NCBI GenBank assembly: GCA_963831385.1
Contig: CAWHPW010000011.1
Span: 434,001 to 498,000, forward strand
Length of the DNA stretch: 64,000 bases
Direction: 5' to 3'
Origin: JACVRX01 sp963831385
Lineage (GTDB): Bacteria; Actinomycetota; Actinomycetes; Jiangellales; Jiangellaceae
Below, in pieces: positions 34,895-43,085 of the stretch. Within the stretch, counting starts at the first letter, position 1; the number at the start of each line of letters is the position of its first letter. The notes under the pieces were generated by a model. That model was given only the letters and a program-made list of their open reading frames with translations. It did not search any database and was not told the DNA's origin. The position numbers and the translations under genes are program-made.

Positions 34895-34915
34895 TTCCTG
34901 CTGTGCGGCAAGACC

Positions 34916-35548
34916 TCAGGCCCACGACCAGCGGACGACGACGGCGGCCGACACCTGTTGCTGCCCGCCTTCGACGTTGAACTCAGCCATCGGCATCGCG
35001 GCCATGCGGGCCCGCGGCAGCGGAATCGGCCCGCCGCCGGCGGTGTCGTCTACCGACACGACAGCACCGAGTTCCCGGCCGGCCAGCTCGGCAAACTGTC
35101 GGGCCTTGGCCAGGGCGTCGGCGAAAGCTGCCTCCCGGGCCGCCGAGAGCAGGCCGGACGGGTCGGAGTGCTCGAAGAACAGGCCGGACAGCCGAGCTGT
35201 CTCGCCGGCCTCGTCGAACGCGTTCTGCACGATCGACCCGGCTGAGCCGACGTCGCGCACCGTGGCCGACAGACCGAGGCGGGCAACGAAACGCTGTGGA
35301 CCCTCGCCTCGTGGGCCGTGGTCGACCTGTACCGACGTGTCCGTAGTACGCAGATCGGTGGTCGGCACACCGGCGTCGAGCAGCGTCGAACGGATCCTGG
35401 CCAGGCCTACCGTCGCGTCGTTGAGCGCCTCTCGCACGGTGTCGGCGATCGCTTCGGCGGCCAGGTCGATCCGGACGATGTCCGGTGGGGCTGCGGCTGT
35501 ACCGGCACCGCCGACGACGACGCCGGCAAGGTCTCTGCTGTCCGTCAC
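34916..35548 (-). CDS. SIMPL (DUF541) domain protein
   Basis: About 210 residues. Members of this family are often periplasmic; no clear signal peptide is seen here, so a cytoplasmic location is likely. Evidence is the N-terminal VVVGGAGTAAAPPDIVRIDL, the LLDAGVPTTDLRTTDTSV region and the helical AREAAFADALAKARQFAELAG core, all typical of SIMPL. The start is GTG 35548, 7 bp downstream of the metF stop, so it is probably cotranscribed with metF. No enzymatic role is known. Confidence 0.82.
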   Translation of the reverse strand: MTDSRDLAGVVVGGAGTAAAPPDIVRIDLAAEAIADTVREALNDATVGLARIRSTLLDAGVPTTDLRTTDTSVQVDHGPRGEGPQRFVARLGLSATVRDVGSAGSIVQNAFDEAGETARLSGLFFEHSDPSGLLSAAREAAFADALAKARQFAELAGRELGAVVSVDDTAGGGPIPLPRARMAAMPMAEFNVEGGQQQVSAAVVVRWSWA

Positions 35549-35555
35549 GCGGCGA

Positions 35556-36536
35556 CTATGCCCGATCGGACACCGCGACGGCCACCGGTCGGTCGGGACC
35601 AGCCTGCGGGTCGCGGTCGAGCTCACGACCGTGCAGACCGAGGGCTCGGTAGATCTCCCGCGTGGCCGTCGAGCGATTCAAGGTGATGAAGTGGAGCCCA
35701 GGGACGCCTTCTTCGAGCAGGCGTATGCACATCTCGGTGGCGACCTCCACCCCGATGGCGCGCACGGACTCCGGATCGTCTTCCACGGCGTGCAGGCGCT
35801 CGGCCAGATCGGCGGGAAAGTCCGCACCGGACAGAACTGCGAACTTCTCGATCTGGCGCACGTTCGTGACTGGCATGATCCCGGGCAGGATCGGCGCCTC
35901 ACCGCCAGCCGTGACTACTCGATCACGCAGCCGGAGGTAGTCGTCGACATGAAAGAACATCTGGGTGACGGCGAAGTCGGCACCGGCTCGAAACTTGTCG
36001 ACCAGGAATCTCACGTCGGTGTCAAGATCGGGAGAGCGTGGGTGCTTCTCTGGAAATGCCGCGACGCCCACGCAGAAATCCCCCACGGAGCGGATCATCC
36101 GGACCAGCTCGTGGGCGTACTCGAAGCCTTCCGGGTGGCGAACCCAGTCGGCCTGCGGGTTGCCGGGCGGATCGCCACGTAGCGCCAGGATGTTGCGGAT
36201 TCCCGCACCGGCATACTGCCCGATCACCCGCCGCAGCTCGGCGACCGAGTGGTTGACAGCCGTCAGGTGACCGACCGCAGTCAGCGTGGTATCCGTCGCG
36301 ATGCGTTCGGTGACCCGCACGGTGGTGTCGCGGGTCGAGCCACCGGCACCGTAGGTCACCGAGACGAAGGTCGGCCCCAACGACTCCAGCTCGCGGATGG
36401 CGCGCCAGAACAACACCTCGCCCTGCTCGGTCTTCGGCGGGAAGAACTCGAACGAGTACGAGCGCCCTCCCGCCGAGAGCAGCTCCCGGATGGTGCTCGC
36501 ACCACCGGGCATCAACGACGGGAGGCCACGGGTCAC
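35556..36536 (-). CDS. metF: 5,10-methylenetetrahydrofolate reductase
   Basis: A 326-residue TIM-barrel flavoprotein that reduces methylene-THF to methyl-THF for methionine synthesis. The N-terminal YSFEFFPPKTEQGE carries the catalytic Glu. The substrate-binding FVSVTYGAGGSTRD, the FAD-binding NILALRGDPPGN and the ILPGIMPVTN loop are all present. The position beside a polyprenyl synthase matches the order of Rv2172c-Rv2173 in M. tuberculosis. It is divergent from idsA with 82 bp between. SIMPL follows in the same direction. Confidence 0.95.
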   Translation of the reverse strand: MTRGLPSLMPGGASTIRELLSAGGRSYSFEFFPPKTEQGEVLFWRAIRELESLGPTFVSVTYGAGGSTRDTTVRVTERIATDTTLTAVGHLTAVNHSVAELRRVIGQYAGAGIRNILALRGDPPGNPQADWVRHPEGFEYAHELVRMIRSVGDFCVGVAAFPEKHPRSPDLDTDVRFLVDKFRAGADFAVTQMFFHVDDYLRLRDRVVTAGGEAPILPGIMPVTNVRQIEKFAVLSGADFPADLAERLHAVEDDPESVRAIGVEVATEMCIRLLEEGVPGLHFITLNRSTATREIYRALGLHGRELDRDPQAGPDRPVAVAVSDRA

Positions 36537-36618
36537 CTGTCCAGGCTAGAGGGACGCGCATGCGGGAGCCGTCGGGTCTCGAATTCCGGCCCGTTCGCCG
36601 CGCGTAGGGTCTTTGCTC

Positions 36619-37701
36619 GTGCAGGCCACTGTGAGCGACGCGGTTCGCCCGCTTCGGCCCCGCGTGGAGCGGGTTCTCGACGAGCACCTCCGCCGGCAGC
36701 GCACGGTGCTCGGGGCGCAGAGTCCCGAACTGCTGCCTCTGATCGACGCCGCAACAGAACTGCTGGCCGGCGGCAAACGGCTCCGAGCGGCATTCTGTTA
36801 CTGGGGCTGGCGTGGCGCCGGCGCTGCCGACGAGGAGGCGATCATCCATGCCGCGTCATGCCTGGAGTTCTTCCACGCCGCTGCATTGATCCACGATGAC
36901 CTGATCGACGGTTCCGATACCCGCCGCGGGAAGCCGTCGGTACACCGGCGGTTCGCCGGGGTCCACGAACAGAACCGCTGGCACGGTGATCCGTCCCGGT
37001 TCGGCAACGCCGCCGCGGTGTTGCTGGGTGACCTGTGCCTGGGCTGGAGCGACGAGCTGCTGAATACCTGCGGTCTGTCCGAAGCCGCGCTGCGGCGGGG
37101 CCGGCCGGTGTTCGAACGGATGCGGACCGAGCTCATCGGCGGGCAGTTCCTCGACGTGCTGGAGCAGGCTTCCGGCGCGCTCGACCCGGCCGGGCAAGCT
37201 GAGCGGGCTCGAAGAGTGATCCAGCACAAGAGCGCCCGGTACTCAGTGGAGCGACCGTTGCTGCTGGGTGCCGGTCTTGCGGGTGCCTCCCGACAGCTGT
37301 TGGCGTCGTACTCCGCCTATGGGCTCCCGCTCGGTGAGGCGTTCCAGCTCCGCGACGACGTGCTCGGCGTCTTCGGTGACCCCGAGCGAACAGGTAAGCC
37401 GGCCGGAGACGACCTACGAGAGGGAAAACGGACGCTTCTGGTGGCCTTTGCTCTCGAGGGCGCATCGCCGAGGCACGTCGAGGCCGTGGAGACCTTGCTC
37501 GGCGACCCATTGCTGGACGAAGCCGGTGTCGAGGTCTTGCGCGGGATCATCGTCGATACCGGTGCTCTCGAACGGGTGGAGCTCCTCGTCGAGGATCTGG
37601 TCGCTTCGGCGACGGCGGCCCTGGCCGATGCGCCGGTCGTCGGCGAAGCTCGCGACGCGCTGGCTGAGCTGATCATCGCCGCCACGGTTCGGGTGCACTG
37701 A
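36619..37701 (+). CDS. idsA: Polyprenyl (geranylgeranyl-type) diphosphate synthase
   Basis: About 360 residues. The first Asp-rich motif is LIHDDLIDGSDTRRG and the second is FQLRDDVLGVFGDPERTGKP, which chelate Mg2+ with allylic and isopentenyl diphosphates. The upstream GGKRLRAAFCYW supplies diphosphate-binding residues. Chain length cannot be read with confidence. Isoprenoid precursors for carotenoids, quinones or polyprenyl carriers are the likely products; the phytoene-desaturase-like gene is nearby. GTG 36619 is preferred over TTG 36613. It corresponds in place to idsA2 of M. tuberculosis. Confidence 0.92.
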   Translation: MQATVSDAVRPLRPRVERVLDEHLRRQRTVLGAQSPELLPLIDAATELLAGGKRLRAAFCYWGWRGAGAADEEAIIHAASCLEFFHAAALIHDDLIDGSDTRRGKPSVHRRFAGVHEQNRWHGDPSRFGNAAAVLLGDLCLGWSDELLNTCGLSEAALRRGRPVFERMRTELIGGQFLDVLEQASGALDPAGQAERARRVIQHKSARYSVERPLLLGAGLAGASRQLLASYSAYGLPLGEAFQLRDDVLGVFGDPERTGKPAGDDLREGKRTLLVAFALEGASPRHVEAVETLLGDPLLDEAGVEVLRGIIVDTGALERVELLVEDLVASATAALADAPVVGEARDALAELIIAATVRVH

Positions 37702-37729
37702 CCTCGTCCCACCACCAGGCGAACTCGTG

Positions 37730-37790
37730 CATCACCAGGCTTGCATGCCTGGTGATGTACGGGCACGGGTGGTGAACGTGGTCATTCCGG
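37730..37790. repeat. Palindromic intergenic element, copy 2
   Basis: CATCACCAGGC (37730-37740) and GCCTGGTGATG (37747-37757) form a perfect 11-bp stem around TTGCAT. Positions 37741-37790 match 27074-27123 at 45 of 50 bases, including a 21-base TGGTGAACGTGGTCATTCCGG-type end. The long left arm of copy 1 is not preserved. The element lies between idsA and the PASTA kinase, 45 bp from the kinase start. Confidence 0.75.
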
Positions 37791-37834
37791 TGCGGGAACC
37801 GGGGGCGGGGAGATGGCCTCCGTACACTCCCATC

Positions 37835-39781
37835 GTGGACCTGCACGTCTCCGCGCCCCTGGTTGGCCGTCTTCTCGACGGTCGCTACCAGGTGGAGGCA
37901 ATCGTCGCGCGCGGCGGCATGGCCACGGTTTACCGGGCCGTGGACACCAGACTGGACCGAGTCGTGGCGCTCAAGGTCATGCATCCCGACCTTGCCGCCG
38001 ACGACGAGTTCGTCGTCCGGTTCATCGCCGAGGCACGTTCAGCCGCCCGGCTCTCTCATCCCGCCATCGTGGCCGTGTTCGACCAGGGCGACGACGACGG
38101 CACGGTCTATCTCGCCATGGAGTACGTCGAGGGGCGCACCCTCCGGCAACTGCTGCGCGAGCAGGGTCGGCTGTCCCCCGAGCACTCGCTGGACGTCATC
38201 GACCCGGTGCTGGCGGCGCTGGATGCCGCCCACAGCGCCGGCATCGTGCACCGGGACATGAAGCCCGAGAACGTCCTGGTCGGTCACGACGGCCGGGTCA
38301 AGGTCGCCGACTTCGGCTTGGCCCGAGCGCTGACCGATGCCTCGAACGCCACGCGCGGGCTGCTGCTCGGGACGGTCAACTACATCTCGCCGGAACAGGC
38401 TCTGGGAGAGTCGGCCACCCCACGGTCCGACGTCTACTCGACCGGCATCATGCTCTACGAGCTGCTGACCGGGCGGCCTCCGCACACGGGCGCAACCGAC
38501 TTCGTCGTCGTCCGGAGTCACATCGAGGTCGACGTCCCGCCGCCATCGCTGGTCGAGCCCGCAGTTTCCGCGCGGCTCGACACGCTGGTGCGCCGGGCTA
38601 CGGCACGCGAACCACTCCATCGGTTCGCTGACGCCGGCGAGTTCCTGGCCGAAGTCCGCCGTGTCCACGCGGGCGGCGATTCTGGCCTGGACACGATGCT
38701 GGCCGGACTCGAGCCCCGGGAGGCCGCTGGTGTTTCACTCGCCGAGGCGATGACGTCGATCGTGCACCCTTCGGAGGCGACGGCAGGGGGAACCAGCCTG
38801 GTCCCGGGGTCGAACGGCCACGTGGTCGGACCGGTGCGTCGCCAGCCGCAGGACCTGGAATCAGCTCCTCGGACCGAGCGCCGCCGAGCCGGGCCGCATC
38901 GCCGCTGGCGAGGGCCGATTCTGCTGGCCACGGTGTTGTTGCTTGCGGCTGGACTCGCCATCGGTGCCTGGTGGTACGGCGCCGGTCGCTATACCTCGAC
39001 TCCCTCACTGATCGATCTCACGGTCGAGGAGGCTCGAACAGCCGCGGAGCGAGAAGGACTGACGGTCGTCGAGGCTGAGCCGCGCTTCTCCGAGGTGATC
39101 GCCCCCGGCAACGTCGTGGACACCGTTCCCGGCCCGGGAGAGCGAATCCTGCACGAAGGCACGATCGAGCTCTTCGTCTCGAAGGGGCCGGAGCGATACG
39201 TGATACCCGACCTCGGGGGGCTGACCCGCACCGAGGCTGAGGAGGCATTGGTGGCGGCCGGAATTCCCGTCGGCGAGATCGAGGAGATCTATCACGACGA
39301 GATCCCTGCAGACATCGTGGTCTCCCAAAGTGCCCCGCCCGGTGACGAGCTGCGTCGGGACATGACGGTGTCATTCGAGGTCAGTAAAGGGCCGGAGCCG
39401 ATCGAGATCGAGGACTTCACCGGTCGGCCGTTCGCAGAAGCCGAGAAAGCTCTCACCGACGCAGGCTTCGCCGTCGTCGCCGAGGAAGTATCCGACTCCG
39501 AGCTCGCGCCCGGAACGGTCATCTCGCAGGACCCAGCGAGCGGAACTGGCCACCGCGGCGACGAGATCCGGCTGCAGGTCGCCGCCAGCGGGCAGTTGAA
39601 GATCCCGGTGCCCAATGTCGTCGGGATGGATGTCGGCGCAGCTCGCTTCCTGCTGGGTGCGCTCGGATTCGACGTCGAGGTCAACGGCCCGGCACTGGGT
39701 CGTGAGGTCAAGGCTCAGAATCCGCGAGCCGGCGAGCTCCGCGAACTCGGCAGCACGGTCAGGCTCCAGCGCGGCCGTTAA
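37835..39781 (+). CDS. pknL: Membrane serine/threonine protein kinase with four PASTA repeats
   Basis: About 648 residues. The kinase domain (about 12-275) has the glycine loop IVARGGMATVYRAVD, Lys in VVALKVM, catalytic HRDMKPENVLV and DFG in VADFGLARAL. A linker of about 85 residues leads to one membrane span (about 361-385). Four extracytoplasmic PASTA repeats follow (about 388-648), which in this family bind muropeptides or lipid II. Gene order (metF, idsA, kinase) matches the place of pknL in M. tuberculosis, whose product lacks PASTA repeats; the domain make-up here is PknB-like, as in the Streptomyces counterpart. The start is GTG 37835. Confidence 0.92.
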   Translation: MDLHVSAPLVGRLLDGRYQVEAIVARGGMATVYRAVDTRLDRVVALKVMHPDLAADDEFVVRFIAEARSAARLSHPAIVAVFDQGDDDGTVYLAMEYVEGRTLRQLLREQGRLSPEHSLDVIDPVLAALDAAHSAGIVHRDMKPENVLVGHDGRVKVADFGLARALTDASNATRGLLLGTVNYISPEQALGESATPRSDVYSTGIMLYELLTGRPPHTGATDFVVVRSHIEVDVPPPSLVEPAVSARLDTLVRRATAREPLHRFADAGEFLAEVRRVHAGGDSGLDTMLAGLEPREAAGVSLAEAMTSIVHPSEATAGGTSLVPGSNGHVVGPVRRQPQDLESAPRTERRRAGPHRRWRGPILLATVLLLAAGLAIGAWWYGAGRYTSTPSLIDLTVEEARTAAEREGLTVVEAEPRFSEVIAPGNVVDTVPGPGERILHEGTIELFVSKGPERYVIPDLGGLTRTEAEEALVAAGIPVGEIEEIYHDEIPADIVVSQSAPPGDELRRDMTVSFEVSKGPEPIEIEDFTGRPFAEAEKALTDAGFAVVAEEVSDSELAPGTVISQDPASGTGHRGDEIRLQVAASGQLKIPVPNVVGMDVGAARFLLGALGFDVEVNGPALGREVKAQNPRAGELRELGSTVRLQRGR

Positions 39782-39934
39782 GCGGCCTCGACGGCAGGAT
39801 CGCGCCGGCTTCTCTCGGTTTCGACGCAGTTGGGTGACCTGTTCGTAACAAAGCGTCTTGGTGGTCGGACTGGTCGACCGATCAGCTGACCCACCGCCCT
39901 AGGGTCGAAGCTCATCGTCAGTGAGGTGGTTCCC

Positions 39935-40999
39935 GTGGTGGTGGTCATGCAACCGGGTGCCTCCGACGCTGACGTCGACGCCGTTGCCGGCCGCGTGCGT
40001 TCAGCCGGCGGCGAGGCGTTCGTGAGTCGGGGAGTCAGCCGCACGATCATCGGGCTGGTGGGCGACGTGGATGGGTTTCGGGCGATGAACCTGCGCGCCA
40101 TGGCCGGCGTCGCTGACGTCATCCGGGTTTCCTCGCCGTACAAACTGGTGAGCCTGCACAACGAACCGGGCCGGACCACCGTCGTCGTCGGCGGGCCGGA
40201 GCTGGGCGTGCCGATCGGTCCCGACACGTTCACACTCATTGCCGGGCCGTGTGCGGTCGAGTCGGCGCAGCAGACGCGCGAGGCCGCCGAGATGGCGAAG
40301 GCGGCGGGGGCGACCCTGCTACGTGGCGGCGCCTTCAAGCCGCGCACATCTCCTTATGCCTTCCAGGGCTTGGGTGAGCAGGGCCTGCGCATCTTGGCCG
40401 AGGTCAGGGAGACGACCGGCCTGCCGATCGTCACCGAGGTCCTCGACGCCCACGACGTTCCACTGGTCGCCTCGTACGCCGACATGCTCCAGCTGGGAAC
40501 GCGCAACATGCACAACTATGCGTTGCTGCAAGCGGTCGGGCGCGCGCAGCTTCCGGTCCTGCTCAAGCGGGGCATGCAGGCGACCATCGAAGAATGGCTG
40601 ATGGCAGCCGAGTACATCGCCCAACGCGGCAACCTGGACATCGTGCTGTGCGAACGCGGCATCCGCACGTTCGAGACCTCGACCCGCAACACGCTGGACA
40701 TCTCGGCCGTGCCCGTCGTCCAACAGCTCTCGCACCTGCCGGTCATCGTGGACCCATCTCATTCCGGCGGACGACGCGACCTGGTTCTCCCCCTGGCACG
40801 CGCGGCGATGGCGGCCGGCGCCGACGGCATCATCGTCGACGTTCATCCCTCGCCGGAGGAAGCACTCGTCGACGGGCCGCAAGCCTTGGTCGGCGATGAC
40901 CTGCGTCAGCTGGCCTCGGCCGTCCGCCGCTTGCCGCCGCTGCTCGGCCGACGTCCAGCGGAACGGCGCAGCACAATGCGGTCGTCAGTCGTCACCTGA
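39935..40999 (+). CDS. aroF: 3-deoxy-D-arabino-heptulosonate 7-phosphate synthase, type I-beta
   Basis: Catalyses the first shikimate step, condensing phosphoenolpyruvate and erythrose 4-phosphate. About 354 residues. The N-terminal 85 residues form the ferredoxin-like regulatory domain (VVVVMQPGASDADVDAV). The barrel has LIAGPCAVES, LLRGGAFKPRTSPYAFQGLG, the metal Cys in IVLCERGIRTFE, and PVIVDPSHSGGRRD. The C-terminal tail is extended by about 15 basic residues. GTG 39935 has GAGGTGG at 5-base spacing; GTGs at 39926, 39938 and 39941 are alternatives. An unrelated class II DAHP synthase lies 2.1 kb downstream. Confidence 0.93.
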   Translation: MVVVMQPGASDADVDAVAGRVRSAGGEAFVSRGVSRTIIGLVGDVDGFRAMNLRAMAGVADVIRVSSPYKLVSLHNEPGRTTVVVGGPELGVPIGPDTFTLIAGPCAVESAQQTREAAEMAKAAGATLLRGGAFKPRTSPYAFQGLGEQGLRILAEVRETTGLPIVTEVLDAHDVPLVASYADMLQLGTRNMHNYALLQAVGRAQLPVLLKRGMQATIEEWLMAAEYIAQRGNLDIVLCERGIRTFETSTRNTLDISAVPVVQQLSHLPVIVDPSHSGGRRDLVLPLARAAMAAGADGIIVDVHPSPEEALVDGPQALVGDDLRQLASAVRRLPPLLGRRPAERRSTMRSSVVT

Positions 41000-41013
41000 C
41001 GCGGGCTGCCAGG

Positions 41014-41934
41014 TCACCGCGCGACGGCGGACGCATCCGGCTCAGCGACAGTGTCGACGCGCATGTCGCGGCGTTCGGCCAGATATTCGCGGATCGAGTA
41101 CGCCATGGCGGCGGCCCACACCAGCATGATGACGACATAGGCGACGACACGCGCGCCGTCCGAGGCGTCTACCGAGTCGCTGCGTAAAATCGTCCTGACG
41201 TTGGTCAACACGATCATGCCGCCAACGGCCGATCCCAGCACCCGACCGGGTACCCGGCGGACCAGCCAGGCGGCGAACGGAGCGGCGAGCACGCCACCCA
41301 GCAGGAGTACGGCCACCCAGGAGAAGTCGAGGTTCTGCGCGCCGAGCCCGATCAGGAAGCCGATGCTGGCGGTCACGGCCACGATGAACTCGCTGGTGTC
41401 GATCGAGCCGATGACCTTGCGGGGCTCCATCCGCCCACTCGCGAGTAGTGCCGGTGTGCCGACCGGTCCCCAGCCCCCGCCGCCGGTTGCGTCCACGAAT
41501 CCGGCGAACAGACCCAGCGGGCCGAGAAAGCGTCTGCGCAGAGGCTTACCCAGATGCTCCTTCGACAGCCCGCGGAACGTGAACCTGATCAGGATGTACA
41601 GACCCAGGGTGAGCAGGATCGCCGACATCACGGGAGCAGCGGTCTCCGTCGACAGCCAGGACAGGAACGTAGCGCCGCCGAAGGCCCCGACCGCTCCGGG
41701 AAGTGCGATGCGCCGGACGACCTTCCAGTCCACGTTGTCGAACCGCCAGTGCGAAATCCCTGAGACAAGCGTGGTGCCGATCTCCGCCAAGTGCACGGTG
41801 GCCGATGCCGCCGCAGGGTTGGCGCCGATGGCCAGCAGCAGTGTCGTGGAGGTCACTCCGTATGCCATGCCCAAGCTGCCGTCGACGAACTGGGCCGCCA
41901 AACCGACCAGTCCGATCAGAACCAGACCAGTCAT
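41014..41934 (-). CDS. TauE/SafE family sulfite exporter-like membrane protein
   Basis: A 306-residue protein with about eight hydrophobic helices. The N-terminal GLVGLAAQFVDGSLGMAYGV and the central LGLFAGFVDATGGGGWGPVG are the two family repeats. Members export sulfite, sulfoacetate or related anions; the substrate here is unknown. The N-terminal half is about twice repeated in the C-terminal half, as expected for this inverted topology. It is convergent with aroF (15 bp between stops). Confidence 0.88.
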   Translation of the reverse strand: MTGLVLIGLVGLAAQFVDGSLGMAYGVTSTTLLLAIGANPAAASATVHLAEIGTTLVSGISHWRFDNVDWKVVRRIALPGAVGAFGGATFLSWLSTETAAPVMSAILLTLGLYILIRFTFRGLSKEHLGKPLRRRFLGPLGLFAGFVDATGGGGWGPVGTPALLASGRMEPRKVIGSIDTSEFIVAVTASIGFLIGLGAQNLDFSWVAVLLLGGVLAAPFAAWLVRRVPGRVLGSAVGGMIVLTNVRTILRSDSVDASDGARVVAYVVIMLVWAAAMAYSIREYLAERRDMRVDTVAEPDASAVAR

Positions 41935-42008
41935 CGGCCGCTCCCCCGCTCATTCCGGGTAAGTTGGTAGGAATAGTGAGCTAGGAGAGAGGGCGCCGTC
42001 AAGGCCGG

Positions 42009-43037
42009 CTATGCGACGAGCAGTCTGGCCAGCGTCTCTGCAGCCTTGCGGCAGTCGTCTGCTGTCACGTCCAGGTGGGTGATCAGCCGGATCGTCTGTG
42101 GACCGACGACCGCCGCCAGCACGCCCTCGGCACGGGCGGCCTCGACGAGTTCGCTGGCGCTGAGCCTGGCCGCGGTCATGTCCAGCAAGACGATGTTCGT
42201 CTCCACCGTGTCGGGATCGACCACCCCGGCTTCGGCCAGCAGCCCGGCGATCGTCCTGGCATTCGCATGGTCGTCGGCGAGCCGGTCGACATGGCGGTCG
42301 AGCGCGTAGTTGCCGGCCGCCGCGAGCACGCCCGCCTGCCGCCAGCCTGCTCCCATCCGCTTGCGCCACTGCCGAGCCTGGCCGATCGCCTCACGCGGGC
42401 CGACGAGGACTGAGCCGATCGGCGCGCCAAGCCCCTTCGACAGGCAGACGGACACGGTGTCGAACAGCTCCCCGTAGACCGGCAGCGCTGTTCCGGTTGC
42501 GACGTGGGCATTCCACAGCCGTGCTCCGTCGAGGTGGAGCCGGACTCCGGTCCCGTCGACGAGGTCACGCAGCGCCCGGAGATCTGCCAGCGGCTGCACG
42601 GCGCCGCCGGCGAAGTTGTGCGTGTTCTCGACGGCGACGGCAGCTGTCGAGACGAGATACGGCCCGGCGTCGGGAGCGAGCATCGACCCCACCGCGTCGA
42701 GGTCGACGTGCCCGTTCGGATCGGACCAGGTTCGCGTGGTCACCCCGTGCCAGGCCGCGTGCCCGCCCAGCTCCGCCCGCACGACGTGCGCCCGGGCTTC
42801 GCACAGCACCTCCTGGCCCGGCCCCACCCAGGCCCGGATCCCGAGCATGTTCGCAAGCGACCCGGTCACGGTGAACAGTCCCGCCTCGTGACCCAGCATC
42901 GAGGCGACCCGTTCCTCCAGCACTCGGACCGTCGGGTCCTCGGCGTAGACGTCGTCACCGGTCTCCGCCGAGGCCATCGCCGCGAGCATCCCCGCTGTCG
43001 GCCGGGTGACCGTGTCGCTACGCAGGTCGATCAACAC
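42009..43037 (-). CDS. ltaE: Low-specificity threonine aldolase (PLP enzyme)
   Basis: A 342-residue fold-type I PLP enzyme that cleaves threonine/allo-threonine to glycine and acetaldehyde. N-terminal LIDLRSDTVTRPTAGM is a strong family marker. The Lys that binds PLP is in VCLSKGLGAPIGS (about 200). LHLDGARLWNA contains the Asp that contacts the PLP ring nitrogen. The start is GTG 43037. It follows the class II DAHP synthase by 48 bp in the same direction. Confidence 0.92.
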   Translation of the reverse strand: MLIDLRSDTVTRPTAGMLAAMASAETGDDVYAEDPTVRVLEERVASMLGHEAGLFTVTGSLANMLGIRAWVGPGQEVLCEARAHVVRAELGGHAAWHGVTTRTWSDPNGHVDLDAVGSMLAPDAGPYLVSTAAVAVENTHNFAGGAVQPLADLRALRDLVDGTGVRLHLDGARLWNAHVATGTALPVYGELFDTVSVCLSKGLGAPIGSVLVGPREAIGQARQWRKRMGAGWRQAGVLAAAGNYALDRHVDRLADDHANARTIAGLLAEAGVVDPDTVETNIVLLDMTAARLSASELVEAARAEGVLAAVVGPQTIRLITHLDVTADDCRKAAETLARLLVA

Positions 43038-43085
43038 GGCACCGACTGCAGATACTCAGCGAGCACAGCTTCGTTCACGCCAGCG

